Of a DNA stretch of 64,000 nucleotides, positions 24,919 through 34,635 are shown in pieces. The stretch covers positions 248,001-312,000 of the forward strand of contig PNNB01000015.1 of NCBI GenBank assembly GCA_013823985.1, given 5' to 3'. The translations under genes and the position numbers were made by a program. The DNA comes from Sphingopyxis sp. (lineage in GTDB: Bacteria; Pseudomonadota; Alphaproteobacteria; Sphingomonadales; Sphingomonadaceae). Each line of letters begins with the position of its first letter. The stretch's first letter is position 1. Below the pieces are notes generated by a model. The model had not been told where the DNA came from. It searched no databases and saw only the letters and a list, made by a program, of their open reading frames with translations.

Positions 24919-27093
24919 TCATTGTTCCATCCACTCTTTGAAGAAGCTGTCGTGCGCCGCACGCAGATCGGCCAATTCGACTTCAAAAACCTTGGTTCCG
25001 CCAACCGTACCGATTGCCACAGCATTCGGCACCACAACGCCCGGCGCCGCAGTCAGAACATAGCGGCCCTGATCTTCGCCAAAGGCCTGAACCGTATTCA
25101 AAGCATCCGAAAGCGTGCAGCCTTTTTTACCTGCCAACGCCATCTCGGTTAGGGCGACCAGAAGGCCACCGTCGCTGATATCATGGACCGCGTTCACCGT
25201 TCCGCTTGCGATAAGCTGCCGAACCTGTTCGCCCCGCTGCCGTTCCTGCACCAGATCGACCACAGGGGCGTCGCCATCTTCGCGCCCGGCAATTTCACGT
25301 AGCCACAAAGACTGGCCCAGATGTGTACCTTCATCGCCCAAAAGCCAGATGACATCGCCCTCTGCCTTGAACCCGATCGTTGCCATTGTGCCGACGTCGT
25401 CCAGCACACCAACACCACCGATCGCGGGCGTCGGCAAGATCGCGCTACCACCGCCGGTCGCCTTGCTTTCATTGTAGAGCGAGACGTTCCCCGACACGAT
25501 GGGATAATCGAGGGCACGGCATGCGTCGGCCATCCCTTCCAAACAACCCACAATCTGCGCCATGATTTCGGGCCGCTGCGGGTTCGCAAAGTTGAGGCAG
25601 TTGGTGATGGCCAATGGCGTCGCACCTACGGCACTAATGTTGCGATAGGTTTCGGCAACAGCTTGCTTGCCGCCTTCAAAAGGGTTGGCATAGCAATAGC
25701 GCGGCGTGCAGTCCGTACTCATAGCCAGCGCGCGATGGGTGCCGTGAATACGGACAACAGCCGCATCGCCGCCGGATAATTGCGCCGTATCGCCACCGAC
25801 CTGGCTGTCATATTGCTGCCAGATCCACGCGCGAGAGGCGAGGTCGGGGCACGCCATCAGTTTCAGCAAATCCGCACCGACATCGGTGCTTTGCGTGATG
25901 TCGCCAAGCGGCTTGACCTTGGCCCATGCCTTATAGTCTTCTTTCGACGCGGCGGGCCGGTCGTACAGTGGCGCGTCTTCGGCGAGCGGGCCGAGCGGAA
26001 TGTCGCAGACGACTTCGCCCTTCCACGTCAGCACCATGTGCCCGGTATCGGTCACTTCACCGATGACCGCAAAGTCCAGTTCCCATTTATCGAAGATTGC
26101 CTTCGCGAATTCCTCACGGCCCGGTTTCAGGACCATCAACATGCGTTCCTGCGATTCCGAGAGCATCATTTCATAAGGGGTCATCCCTTCTTCACGGCAT
26201 GGCACCTTGTCCATATCCAAGATGATGCCCGCCTTGCCGTTCGTGGCCATTTCCACACTGGAACTGGTAAGCCCTGCGGCCCCCATATCCTGAATGGCGA
26301 CAATCGCGTCTGATGCCATCAGTTCGAGACAGGCTTCAATAAGCAGCTTTTCCGTGAAAGGATCGCCCACCTGCACGGTCGGACGCTTCTCTTCGGTATC
26401 CTCGCCAAAATCGGCAGAAGCCATCGTCGCACCATGGATGCCATCGCGGCCCGTCTTGGAGCCCACATAGACGATCGGGTTGCCGACGCCTGTTGCGGCC
26501 GAATAGAAAATCTTGTCCTGGTCCGCGATACCAACCGTCATGGCGTTGACAAGGATGTTGCCGTCATAGGCGGGGTGGAAGTTGGTTTCGCCGCCAACCG
26601 TCGGCACGCCGACGCAATTGCCGTAACCGCCGATGCCTGCAACCACACCCTGCACCAGATGCTTCATCTTCGGATGGTCCGGCCGACCGAAACGCAGGGC
26701 ATTCATGTTCGCAACCGGACGGGCGCCCATGGTAAACACATCGCGCAGGATCCCGCCGACGCCCGTGGCCGCACCCTGATAGGGCTCAATATAGCTTGGA
26801 TGGTTATGCGATTCCATTTTGAAGATGGCAGCAAGCTTGGTGCCGTTGGGTCCGTCCCCGATGTCGATCACACCTGCATTTTCGCCGGGACCACAAATGA
26901 CCCACGGGGCGCTCGTTGGCAGCTTCTTCAAGTGAATACGCGAAGATTTATAGGAGCAATGCTCCGACCACATTACGGAGAATATTCCCAATTCCACCAA
27001 ATTGGGTTCGCGCCCCATCGCATGCAGGATGCGCGCATATTCTTCTTCATTCAGACCATGGTCGGCGACGATTTGGGATGTGATCTCGGACAT
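24919..27093 (-). CDS. purL: Phosphoribosylformylglycinamidine synthase subunit PurL
   Basis: ATP-dependent amidation of FGAR to FGAM in purine synthesis. At 724 residues it is the short PurL that works with separate PurS and PurQ subunits, which are not in the window. Motifs: [88 protein letters not shown] and [19 protein letters not shown]. All are intact. DUF3052 follows on the same strand. Confidence 0.97.
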   Translation of the reverse strand: MSEITSQIVADHGLNEEEYARILHAMGREPNLVELGIFSVMWSEHCSYKSSRIHLKKLPTSAPWVICGPGENAGVIDIGDGPNGTKLAAIFKMESHNHPSYIEPYQGAATGVGGILRDVFTMGARPVANMNALRFGRPDHPKMKHLVQGVVAGIGGYGNCVGVPTVGGETNFHPAYDGNILVNAMTVGIADQDKIFYSAATGVGNPIVYVGSKTGRDGIHGATMASADFGEDTEEKRPTVQVGDPFTEKLLIEACLELMASDAIVAIQDMGAAGLTSSSVEMATNGKAGIILDMDKVPCREEGMTPYEMMLSESQERMLMVLKPGREEFAKAIFDKWELDFAVIGEVTDTGHMVLTWKGEVVCDIPLGPLAEDAPLYDRPAASKEDYKAWAKVKPLGDITQSTDVGADLLKLMACPDLASRAWIWQQYDSQVGGDTAQLSGGDAAVVRIHGTHRALAMSTDCTPRYCYANPFEGGKQAVAETYRNISAVGATPLAITNCLNFANPQRPEIMAQIVGCLEGMADACRALDYPIVSGNVSLYNESKATGGGSAILPTPAIGGVGVLDDVGTMATIGFKAEGDVIWLLGDEGTHLGQSLWLREIAGREDGDAPVVDLVQERQRGEQVRQLIASGTVNAVHDISDGGLLVALTEMALAGKKGCTLSDALNTVQAFGEDQGRYVLTAAPGVVVPNAVAIGTVGGTKVFEVELADLRAAHDSFFKEWMEQ

Positions 27094-27144
27094 GGATGCG
27101 CCTTAGCGAGGGTGCAGGATTTTGGCCAGTGGCTTTGGTCCGTT

Positions 27145-27783
27145 TCAGACAGATGCGCTGCGGGCGGTCCACCAGGACGCCAAGGTCACAAGACCAAAAG
27201 CCACAAAGGCCAGCAGGCTGGTTCCCAATGTTACCTCCGGTTCGACAGGCCCGAACCAGTTCACCGCCTGGAAAGCGATCATCAATCCCGCCAAAAGCAA
27301 TAGCGGCAACCTCTTGGGTTTCGCTTTAATGGCAAAGAACCACAAGGCCCCGAACGTGAGGATGAGTTCCAGTGGCATTTCGATACCCGGATGGTTCCAC
27401 AACCCCAATCCCAGCTTCGGCTCGCTACCCGCCAAGGTCAAATCAGGGACATGGACCAGCAGATCCAGAAACCAGTGCGACAACACCACCAATGCCGCGA
27501 TGATGGCAGCTATTCGGTTACGGCTTAGGATGAAAACAAGTGCGGCGAAGCCCGCCGCCCATAAAGCCGACCCCAGAAGGCTGTGCGTATAGGGCATATG
27601 GTAAAGGTCCATGGGATTCATCACAGAAATCCCCGGCGTCACCCGCATGGCTTCAATCCCGAATATCAGAAGAAGGAAAAAGGCCCAGTCCACCAATTGC
27701 GCGGCAAGGAAGAGGACTGGCAGACTTGGCGCCTCCTTGTGCGTTGCCGCCACCATCGCCGGCGCCCAATGTCCTATGAACAT
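27145..27783 (-). CDS. Membrane-bound metal-dependent hydrolase-like protein
   Basis: 212 residues, six predicted helices. Conserved polar residues within the membrane region (FIGHWAPA, LYHMPYTHSLLGSALWA, VLSHWFLDLLVHVPDL) match the YdjM/PF04307-like family of presumed metal-dependent hydrolases, which has no defined substrate. The start at MFIGHWAPA is preceded by GGGGGAGAAAAGC, a good ribosome site. The frame stays open 97 codons upstream, but that part crosses a terminator and is not conserved. Confidence 0.72.
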   Translation of the reverse strand: MFIGHWAPAMVAATHKEAPSLPVLFLAAQLVDWAFFLLLIFGIEAMRVTPGISVMNPMDLYHMPYTHSLLGSALWAAGFAALVFILSRNRIAAIIAALVVLSHWFLDLLVHVPDLTLAGSEPKLGLGLWNHPGIEMPLELILTFGALWFFAIKAKPKRLPLLLLAGLMIAFQAVNWFGPVEPEVTLGTSLLAFVAFGLVTLASWWTARSASV

Positions 27784-27897
27784 ATGCTTTTCTCCCCCAA
27801 CCGGTCCATTATGCACTGCAAAAACAGGATTGCCTATCCGTTGAGTCAGCTTTGGATGTTTCCAGCCTTTCAAGGATTTTGATGGGGCAAAATAAAT

Positions 27898-27923
27898 GGG
27901 CGCTGGTATTGCTACCAGCGCCC
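27898..27923 (-). terminator. Strong Rho-independent terminator, minus strand, with no annotated gene upstream of it
   Basis: GGGCGCTGGTA / TACCAGCGCCC, a perfect 11-bp stem with loop TTGC. On the minus strand the stem is followed by ATTTATTTTG; the plus side has no T-run. It terminates a transcript arriving from about 28.0-28.4 kb, where no convincing gene is found. Confidence 0.75.
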
Positions 27924-28504
27924 ACTGCGTCTGAGGTTGGAAGTCCTTGGCCACAAGGGCCATTCTTTCCGCTTTCTGACGTCCGGTTCCCCAACTTGGC
28001 CCGAAGGCCTTGTTGGTTCGCCTTGGCACTTTGGGTATCCCACCCGGCGTTGCGTCATTTGCATGATGCCGCACTTGATGTTCGTTTTCTTTGTGCCCAC
28101 CGCCTCCGCTACATTTCCTTGGTCTTGCGACTAGGCTGCCTGCTGATTTGGCGATCCTGCATTTCCTCTGTTCCGCTCCGCTTTCCCGTTTCCGGTCCGG
28201 CTTTGCATCGTAGCGGTCCTGCCTGATGACTTGAAACTGTCATGACATTCCGAGTCGCGCAAAGGGGAAAAGAGTGACTTATCCACAGGCAGACGCATTC
28301 GTGGTGGACAAAATGGAGAATAAGATTTTGCAAGTTGCGTCGTTGAAACGAATACGGCCCCCACGCCGTGCATGGAGGCCGTTCGATTCAACCGGGGGCG
28401 AGGGAGAGAGGAGGAGAGAGCCCGCCGGTTAAAGTGCGTTTCGGCAATCTCTTGCCGTTGAGACCCAAATAATGAGGCGTTGCTTTTGCTGCAATTGCGA
28501 AAAG

Positions 28505-28541
28505 AATTGGCCGAGTTGCAAGTTTTGCAACTCGGCCAATT
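28505..28541 (-). terminator. Rho-independent terminator of the SDR gene
   Basis: A perfect 17-bp stem (arms starting AATTGGCCGAGTTGCAA) with a 3-base loop lies 21 bases after the stop of the minus-strand SDR gene. It is followed on that strand by CTTTTC. Confidence 0.75.
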
Positions 28542-28562
28542 ACCGTTACGTCATAAAGGATT

Positions 28563-29363
28563 TCAGGGTGCGATGCCGTTACCCGGCAAGCTGGAATAGG
28601 CAATGCCGCCATCGCACGCGAGCGTATCACCGACAATATAATCGCCTGAACGGGCCGCCAAAAAGATCGCGAGGCCAGCCATATCTTCCGGTGTACCGAT
28701 TCGCGGAAACGGAATATTCTTGGCAACCGCATCGGCATGATCGCGCGCGGCCTTGTTCATTTCCGATTGGAAAGCACCCGGTGCGATGCCGCTAACCAAA
28801 ATGTTGTCTTTGACCAGCTCGGCGGCCAAGCGACGGGTCAGGTGGATAACAGCGGCCTTTGACGCCTGATAGGCATAGGTCTGCCACGGGTTGATCTTGA
28901 TTCCGTCGATGGACGCGATGTTGATGACCTTTCCGGGACGCTCGAATGTCGCTGCCTTTTTCATCAACGGATGCAAAGCCTGTGTCAGGAAGAACAATCC
29001 CTTCACATTCAAATCCATGACCCGGTCCCACTGCGCATCGGTCACAGTACCAAAATCCGCGCCCCAGGCCGCACCAGCATTGTTGACCAGAATATCGACC
29101 TTCTCTTCGCGCTCCGCGATCTGGGCAGCGAGCGACTCGCACCCTTCCACGGTCGAAAGGTCGCACGGCAGCCCGATGACCTTATCGCCATATTCAGCGA
29201 CCGTGGCCTCAATCTGGTCGACCTTGCGGGCGCTGATATAGATGCGGGCGCAACCTGCGTTCAGATAGCCTTCGACAATCATCTTGCCGATACCGCGGGA
29301 GCCGCCCGTGACGACGGCGACGCGGTCGTTGAGGTTGAAAAGAGTCTGTAAATCCATGTGCAT
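28563..29363 (-). CDS. Short-chain dehydrogenase/reductase (SDR), catabolic
   Basis: 266 residues, classical SDR. Cofactor loop TGGSRGIGK at about residue 19, NNAGAAWG, catalytic S-Y-K with Y-x3-K in YQASKAAV, and C-terminal GIAPGAF and ACDGG. Probably NAD(P)-dependent, oxidising a 3-hydroxyacyl or alcohol intermediate. It lies downstream of two acyl-CoA dehydrogenase genes on the same strand (38-base gap), which points to beta-oxidation-type catabolism. MDLQTLF, two codons in, is an equally good start. Confidence 0.9.
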   Translation of the reverse strand: MHMDLQTLFNLNDRVAVVTGGSRGIGKMIVEGYLNAGCARIYISARKVDQIEATVAEYGDKVIGLPCDLSTVEGCESLAAQIAEREEKVDILVNNAGAAWGADFGTVTDAQWDRVMDLNVKGLFFLTQALHPLMKKAATFERPGKVINIASIDGIKINPWQTYAYQASKAAVIHLTRRLAAELVKDNILVSGIAPGAFQSEMNKAARDHADAVAKNIPFPRIGTPEDMAGLAIFLAARSGDYIVGDTLACDGGIAYSSLPGNGIAP

Positions 29364-29401
29364 TATTCCTTTTGAAGCCCTGCTCGAGGAGGGCTGGTAA
29401 C

Positions 29402-30538
29402 TTAGTAGCCGTTCATCGTCGCGACGCGGTCGGCATGGTAATAGGCGTCACCGAAAAACTCGTTCAGGCTCCGGTCGCGCTTCATATATAGACCGATGTC
29501 ATATTCGTCGGTCATGCCGATACCACCGTGCATCTGCACGCCTTCCCGGACGGCGAGGTTGCAAGCAAGACCCGCCTTTGCCTTTGCAGCGGCGACATAG
29601 AGTTCGGCCTTGGCATGGCCTTCGTCCATTAAGGATTGCGCCTTAAGAACGATGGAACGCGCGCCTTCCATTTCGCCGTACAAATGCGCGGCGCGATGTT
29701 GCAGTGCCTGAAACTCGCCAATCACGCGGTCGAACTGCTTGCGGGTTTTCAGATATTCAAAAGTCATATCCATCGCGCCCGAACCGACACCTACCATTTC
29801 AGCGGCAGCGCCCACGCGGCCTGCGTCAAGCACTTTACCCAAGACCGACCAGCCGCCATCCACTTCACCGATGACGGCATCGGCATCGACCTGGACACCG
29901 TCCAGCGTGACATGTGCGGCCATGGCCGAGTCGACCAATCGGGCAGCTTCCATAGTCAGGCCGGCCGCGTCTTTTTCGACAGCGAACAGGGTCAGACCGT
30001 CGGTCTCCCCCGCCGCGCCGGCTGTGCGGGCTGCGACGATCAGCATGTCGGACGATGTGCCTTGCACCACGAATTGCTTATGGCCTGACAATTTGAAGCC
30101 GTTGCCGCTGCGTTCCGCCTTGCAGGCGATTTTCTCGGGCCGGTGTTTGACGCCTTCGTCAATCGCCAAGCCAATGACCGTTTCCCCGGCCAAGATGCCC
30201 GGAAACCAGCGATCGCGCATGGCTTTGTCGGCACGTTTCAGGGCCTCGACAGCCGCGACAGAAGTCGAAAGAAAGGGCGAAGGCGACAGGTTGCGGCCGA
30301 TTTCTTCGAGCACGATACCCGCTTCGATGTGGCCCATGCCCATGCCACCATCGGCTTCGGGAATCAAAATTCCGGTGAAACCCATTTCGGCAAATTGCTT
30401 CCATAAATCATGGCTGAAACCATCTTTGCAGCCCATATCGCGAAATTTGCGGAAATGGGTGACCGGTGCTTCGCTGGCCATGAAGTCGCGTGCGCTGTCA
30501 CGCAGCATGGTCTGGTCGTCGTTTAATGTCATCGCCAT
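29402..30538 (-). CDS. Acyl-CoA dehydrogenase, probable subunit of a heteromeric pair
   Basis: 378 residues. FAD-dependent acyl-CoA dehydrogenase fold: N-terminal helical domain (LNDDQTMLRDSARDFMASEA), middle beta domain with GFKLSGHKQFVVQGTSSDML, and C-terminal helices with KTRKQFDRVIGEFQALQHRA and REGVQMHGGIGMTDEYDIGLYMKRDR. The C-terminal catalytic-loop region ends FFGDAYYHADRVATM, as in the smaller partner of two-gene ACADs. It starts two bases after the next ACAD gene ends, so the two are cotranscribed and may form a heterotetramer as in steroid and side-chain degradation (inference). Confidence 0.9.
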   Translation of the reverse strand: MAMTLNDDQTMLRDSARDFMASEAPVTHFRKFRDMGCKDGFSHDLWKQFAEMGFTGILIPEADGGMGMGHIEAGIVLEEIGRNLSPSPFLSTSVAAVEALKRADKAMRDRWFPGILAGETVIGLAIDEGVKHRPEKIACKAERSGNGFKLSGHKQFVVQGTSSDMLIVAARTAGAAGETDGLTLFAVEKDAAGLTMEAARLVDSAMAAHVTLDGVQVDADAVIGEVDGGWSVLGKVLDAGRVGAAAEMVGVGSGAMDMTFEYLKTRKQFDRVIGEFQALQHRAAHLYGEMEGARSIVLKAQSLMDEGHAKAELYVAAAKAKAGLACNLAVREGVQMHGGIGMTDEYDIGLYMKRDRSLNEFFGDAYYHADRVATMNGY

Positions 30539-30540
30539 GG

Positions 30541-31701
30541 TTATGCTCCCGGCATTTCAAGTATGCGTTTGGACACTACGTTCAGCATGACTTCGCTGGT
30601 GCCGCCTTCGATCGAGTTCGCCTTGGTCCGGAGCCAATTGCGCGCTTTGGACCCGCCATTGGAGCGCTCGCTTTCCCACTCCAGCGCCTGCGATCCGCCG
30701 ATCGACATGACGAGCTCGTTGCGCTTCTTGTTCAATTCGGTGCCGACATATTTCATCAGGTTCGAATAAGCCGGATGCGCCTTGCCCGTTTTCCATTCGT
30801 CCATGAAGCGTTCGCCATGGGCCCGGAAGGTCAGGTTATCGACGTCGAACAACGCCATTTGCGCACGCAGCACAGGTTCTTCGGCGAGCACGGCCTTCAT
30901 CGCCGCACCGATAGAGGTAACCCCGCCATCGCCGCCCATGCCCGAAATCATCTCGCGCTCATGCCCGAGAAGATATTTCGCCACGTCCCAGCCACGGTTG
31001 AGTTCACCGACAATCTGGTGCTTGGGCACGACAACATTGTCAAAGAAGGTCTCACAAAATGGCGAGTTGCCCGAAATGAGCTTGATCGGCTTCGTCGACA
31101 CGCCTGGCGTTTCCATATCGAACAAAAGGAAGCTGATGCCCTGATATTTATTGGTCTTGTCGGTACGGACGAGGCAGAAAATCCAGTCGGCCTGATCGGC
31201 ATAGGATGTCCAGATTTTCTGGCCGTTCACAACCCAATGGTCGCCCTTATCCTCGCCATAGGTTTGCATCGAGACCAGGTCGCTGCCCGAACCGGGTTCG
31301 GAATAGCCCTGGCACCACCGGATTTCACCGCGGGCAATCTGGTTCAGATAGTGCACCTTCTGCTCTTCGGTGCCGAATTTGAGAAGGGCTGGGCCAAGCA
31401 TCCAAATGCCGAAGCTGTTCAACGGGCTACGGCAGCCCAGCTTCGCCATTTCCTGACGCAGAACCTTTGTTTCCTGCGGGGTGAGGCCTGCGCCACCATA
31501 GGCCTTGGGCCAATCGGGAACAGTGTAGCCCTTGGCTGCACAACGCTCCATCCAGATTTTCTGCGCATCGCTTTGAAACTTGAAATTGCGGCCGCCCCAG
31601 CAGACGTCTTCGTCGCCTTTTACGGGGGTGCGCATTTCGGGTGGGCAGTTTTCTTCGAGCCAGGCACGCGCTTCGGCGCGGAATGATTCAAGGTCGGACA
31701 T
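30541..31701 (-). CDS. Acyl-CoA dehydrogenase, probable partner subunit
   Basis: 386 residues with the long-type N-terminus ESFRAEARAWLEENCPPEM. Seen: WCQGYSEPGSGSDLVSMQT (FAD-binding strand), VVNGQKIWTSYADQADWIFC, and the C-terminal ANSIEGGTSEVMLNVVSKRI. These match the larger partner of paired ACADs. It is first in the minus-strand ACAD-ACAD-SDR operon and divergent from the MFS gene. Substrate cannot be read; the pair architecture is common in bile-acid, steroid and branched-chain degraders. Confidence 0.92.
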   Translation of the reverse strand: MSDLESFRAEARAWLEENCPPEMRTPVKGDEDVCWGGRNFKFQSDAQKIWMERCAAKGYTVPDWPKAYGGAGLTPQETKVLRQEMAKLGCRSPLNSFGIWMLGPALLKFGTEEQKVHYLNQIARGEIRWCQGYSEPGSGSDLVSMQTYGEDKGDHWVVNGQKIWTSYADQADWIFCLVRTDKTNKYQGISFLLFDMETPGVSTKPIKLISGNSPFCETFFDNVVVPKHQIVGELNRGWDVAKYLLGHEREMISGMGGDGGVTSIGAAMKAVLAEEPVLRAQMALFDVDNLTFRAHGERFMDEWKTGKAHPAYSNLMKYVGTELNKKRNELVMSIGGSQALEWESERSNGGSKARNWLRTKANSIEGGTSEVMLNVVSKRILEMPGA

Positions 31702-31805
31702 GACGCTCTCCTATTAATTGCTTGGCTAAATTTTGGGCTGTGGCGCGCGGAAAGGCAAGCGCTTATCGGCGAGCGAAGCATGCCGTAACGTCATTTCCGC
31801 GCCGA

Positions 31806-31833
31806 TTGACAGGCAAGGCGCTGGCCCTAGCAT
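31806..31833 (+). promoter_or_regulatory. Possible promoter of the MFS gene
   Basis: TTGACA, a 16-base spacer and TAGCAT, about 66 bases before the MFS start, in the divergent gap between the catabolic operons. Confidence 0.4.
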
Positions 31834-31899
31834 AGGCACAGGAATGAGGAGCCCCCAACGCATGCGATTCGCCGCATTTTCTAAGTATTCGCCCGTCGC

Positions 31900-33315
31900 A
31901 TGACCGCTGCTATTCGTCTCCCCCGGTCGTTAAAAGTGATGCATGGTCTGGGATCTGTTGCTTATGGTATCAAAGACAACGGCTTTTCGGTCTTCCTGCT
32001 GATCTTCTATAACCAGGTGCTCGGGATCGACGCCGGAATTGTCGGCACCGTCATCATGGCCGCGCTTATCTTCGATGCCTTTGCCGATCCGATCATCGGC
32101 GAGCTCAGCGACAGGACGCAAAGCAAATGGGGCCGCCGCCTGCCGTGGCTTTATGCGTCGGCCATCCCTCTCGGCATTATCTGGATGCTTTTGTGGCATC
32201 CCCCCGAAATGGGCCAGACAGGCACGATCATCTGGCTTTTCTGCACCGCCGTGCTCGCCCGCACTTTGGTGTCGATGTGCGAAGTACCCTCCATCGCGCT
32301 CGTTCCTGAACTGACTGCCGATTATGACGAGCGGACCCGGCTTATGCGCTACCGCTTCCTGTTCGGCTGGGCAGGCGGATTGCTGATCCTCGTTTTTGCC
32401 TATGGCATTTTCTTCACCGGACCCAAGGGGGTCAGCGACCCGGTTGGCTATGACGCCTATTCCTTATGCGGCGCGCTCATGATGACCGGCGCAGTTCTGA
32501 TTTCGGCGTTGGGACAGCATAAAAGGGTAGCCGTGCAATCGCCCCCGGCGCCGCGTGGTGCAGGGTTGGGCCATGCACTTGCCGAAGTGAAAGCAACGCT
32601 GTCCAACCGCGCCTTTCTTTGGCTGACATCTGCTGCGCTGTTTGGCCTCATCAACCAAGGCATCACCTTTGCCCTGTCGAACTATCAACTCGCCTTCCTG
32701 TGGCAGCTCGAACAGATGCAAATGCTGTATTACGCGCTGCTGCTGTTCGGGACGGTCATAGTCGCCTTCATCATTGTTCCGCCCCTGTCAGGCCGTTTGG
32801 GCAAGAAGAACGCCGCGATCCTGCTGGCCATCCTCTCCCTGTCCTTCAACTCGGCCATGTATCTGGGATGGCTACTTGATCTGGTTCCCGGCGCACCGGA
32901 CAATCCCTCGATCCTGTATATGTTCTCCTTCCTCATCGTATCCAACGGCGCCGCCGTGGGCATGATGATGCTGACCTCATCGATGATGGCCGACGTGGTC
33001 GAAGCATCGCAGCAGGAGACTGGCCGCCGGTCCGAGGGTCTGTTTTTCGCAGGCTATTTTTTCATGCAGAAATGCGCGGTGGGCATCGGGACTTTTTTTG
33101 CAGGCATGATCCTGACCTTTGCCAATTTCCCGCAAGAGGCCGTACCCGGCAAAGTCGATCCCGAAGTTCTCGACGGGCTGGCGCTTTATTATATGGTCGC
33201 GTTGGCAACGCTCGGGATTATCGGCATTCTGATTTTGCGGCACTTCCCAATTTCGCGCGAAAGTCACAATGAACGTTTGCGCGTCTTGAACAGTAAGGCA
33301 GAGTCTGCCAGTTAA
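31900..33315 (+). CDS. MFS transporter, GPH (glycoside-pentoside-hexuronide:cation) type
   Basis: 471 residues with twelve predicted helices. Signatures of the GPH/MelB-like branch: YGIKDNGFSVFLLIFYNQVLG in helix 1 and DAFADPIIGELSDRTQSKWGRRLPW in the 2-3 loop. In proteobacteria many such proteins sit with acyl-CoA/steroid catabolic genes rather than sugar genes, so the substrate here may be a carboxylate or sterol-like compound (inference). Divergent from the ACAD pair; the ACAD11-like operon follows 36 bases downstream on the same strand. Confidence 0.88.
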   Translation: MTAAIRLPRSLKVMHGLGSVAYGIKDNGFSVFLLIFYNQVLGIDAGIVGTVIMAALIFDAFADPIIGELSDRTQSKWGRRLPWLYASAIPLGIIWMLLWHPPEMGQTGTIIWLFCTAVLARTLVSMCEVPSIALVPELTADYDERTRLMRYRFLFGWAGGLLILVFAYGIFFTGPKGVSDPVGYDAYSLCGALMMTGAVLISALGQHKRVAVQSPPAPRGAGLGHALAEVKATLSNRAFLWLTSAALFGLINQGITFALSNYQLAFLWQLEQMQMLYYALLLFGTVIVAFIIVPPLSGRLGKKNAAILLAILSLSFNSAMYLGWLLDLVPGAPDNPSILYMFSFLIVSNGAAVGMMMLTSSMMADVVEASQQETGRRSEGLFFAGYFFMQKCAVGIGTFFAGMILTFANFPQEAVPGKVDPEVLDGLALYYMVALATLGIIGILILRHFPISRESHNERLRVLNSKAESAS

Positions 33316-33351
33316 CCGGTCAATTAAACTCAAAGAAGAGGATGTTGAGTC

Positions 33352-34635
33352 ATGGATTTCGATCTCACCGAAAAGCAAACCTACTGGCGGGATCGCATCC
33401 GCGACCATAATGAACGCTTTTTGCGCCCGCGCGTCGCGGACTATTATGCCGAGCAGGCCGTCGGCGACCGCTGGAAAGTCTTGCAGGTCGTTGAGGAGGA
33501 AAAGGCGCGTGCCAAGGCGGCAGGTCTTTGGAACCTGTTCATGCCTCCGGGCTCGGGCCGTCCTCATGTCGATGACACCGTCCATTTTGAAGGCCCGGGC
33601 CTCACCAATATGGAATATGCGCTTTGTGCCGAAGAAATGGGCCGCATTGGATTTTCATCCGAGGTCTATAACTGTTCCGCCCCCGATACCGGCAATATGG
33701 AAGTGTTCCTGCGCTACGGCACAGCCGAGCAGAAGCAGAAGTGGATGATCCCGTTGATGAACGGCGAAATCCGTTCGGCCTTCCTGATGACCGAGCCTGC
33801 CGTTGCCTCTTCGGATGCCACCAATATCGAAACGTCGATCCGCCGCGAAGGTGACGAATATGTCCTGAACGGTGTGAAATGGTGGTCGTCTGGCGCCGGC
33901 GACCCGCGCTGCAAAATTGCGATCGTCATGGGCAAGACCGATTTCGAAGCCAAACGCCATGCGCAGCAATCGATGGTGTTGATGGAACTGGACGCCCCCG
34001 GCGTTAAGATCCTGCGACATCTGCCAGTGTTCGGATATGACGATGCACCGCATGGACATATGGAAATCGAACTGAAGGATGTCCGTATTCCTGCTTCCAA
34101 TATGCTGCTCGGCGAAGGCCGTGGTTTCGAGATCGCGCAAGGCCGCCTTGGACCTGGCCGTATCCACCATTGCATGCGCACCATCGGAACAGCTGAAGAG
34201 GCGCTCGAAAAAATGTGCAAGCGTCTGCAAAGCCGCGTCGCATTCGGCAAGACCATTTCCGAACATAGCCTGTGGGAAGAACGCATTGCGCGTGCCCGCA
34301 TCGACATTGAAATGACACGTCTGCTCTGCCTGAAGGCAGCAGATATGATGGACAAGGTCGGTAACAAGGCGGCGGCTGCCGAGATCGCCATGATCAAGGT
34401 GCAGGCACCGAATATGGCATTGAAGATCATCGACGATGCCATTCAGGCACATGGTGGCGGCGGCGTGTCCGACGATTATGGCCTGGCGTCGGCCTATGCG
34501 CACCAGCGCACGCTGCGTCTTGCCGATGGTCCGGACGAGGTCCATGCACGCGCCATTGCCCGCATGGAACTGGGCAAGCACGGCGGACATGGCAAAGACG
34601 GCATGTCGAGCGGCGACATCGGGGTGGCCCGGTGA
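33352..34635 (+). CDS. ACAD11-like acyl-CoA dehydrogenase
   Basis: 427 residues. Closely follows the ACAD domain of ACAD10/11: [94 protein letters not shown] and [18 protein letters not shown]. In ACAD11 and bacterial levulinate (Lva) catabolism such a domain acts on 4-phosphohydroxyacyl-CoA made by an APH-like kinase. That kinase is encoded two genes downstream here. GTGA overlap with the alcohol dehydrogenase gene. Assignment of substrate class is inference. Confidence 0.9.
   Translation: MDFDLTEKQTYWRDRIRDHNERFLRPRVADYYAEQAVGDRWKVLQVVEEEKARAKAAGLWNLFMPPGSGRPHVDDTVHFEGPGLTNMEYALCAEEMGRIGFSSEVYNCSAPDTGNMEVFLRYGTAEQKQKWMIPLMNGEIRSAFLMTEPAVASSDATNIETSIRREGDEYVLNGVKWWSSGAGDPRCKIAIVMGKTDFEAKRHAQQSMVLMELDAPGVKILRHLPVFGYDDAPHGHMEIELKDVRIPASNMLLGEGRGFEIAQGRLGPGRIHHCMRTIGTAEEALEKMCKRLQSRVAFGKTISEHSLWEERIARARIDIEMTRLLCLKAADMMDKVGNKAAAAEIAMIKVQAPNMALKIIDDAIQAHGGGGVSDDYGLASAYAHQRTLRLADGPDEVHARAIARMELGKHGGHGKDGMSSGDIGVAR

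Larger units (their letters stand above)
27784..28562. other. Structured intergenic region without a supported protein gene
   Basis: Almost 780 bases. Holds, from left: a minus-strand terminator (27898-27923); a UUCG-loop hairpin AGGCC/GGCCA near 27990; a perfect DnaA-box-like TTATCCACA (28279-28287); a long imperfect stem GTTGAA..CGGCC (28342-28392); a second stem AACCGG/CCGGTT (28390-28430) whose minus-strand loop is CTCTCCTCCTCTCTCCC; and the SDR terminator (28505-28541). Several short open frames exist on the minus strand, but none has a start with a ribosome site or a known family. A minus-strand non-coding transcript ending at 27898 is likely. Confidence 0.5.

Noticed and set aside
27912..28100. 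Minus-strand 62-codon and neighbouring frames in 27.9-28.4 kb as proteins
   Set aside because: No ribosome site before a start, no family resemblance, and all three minus frames are open nearby. Structured RNA or no function is more likely.
28279..28287. TTATCCACA DnaA box, possible replication origin
   Set aside because: Only one consensus box was seen, with no cluster, no AT-rich unwinding element and no dnaA, hemE or parAB genes nearby. Kept only as a detail of the intergenic region.
28342..28392. tRNA or tmRNA piece, because GTTCGATTC occurs
   Set aside because: The T-loop-like nonamer is not flanked by a pairing T-stem, and no acceptor, D or anticodon arms, or tag peptide could be built around it.
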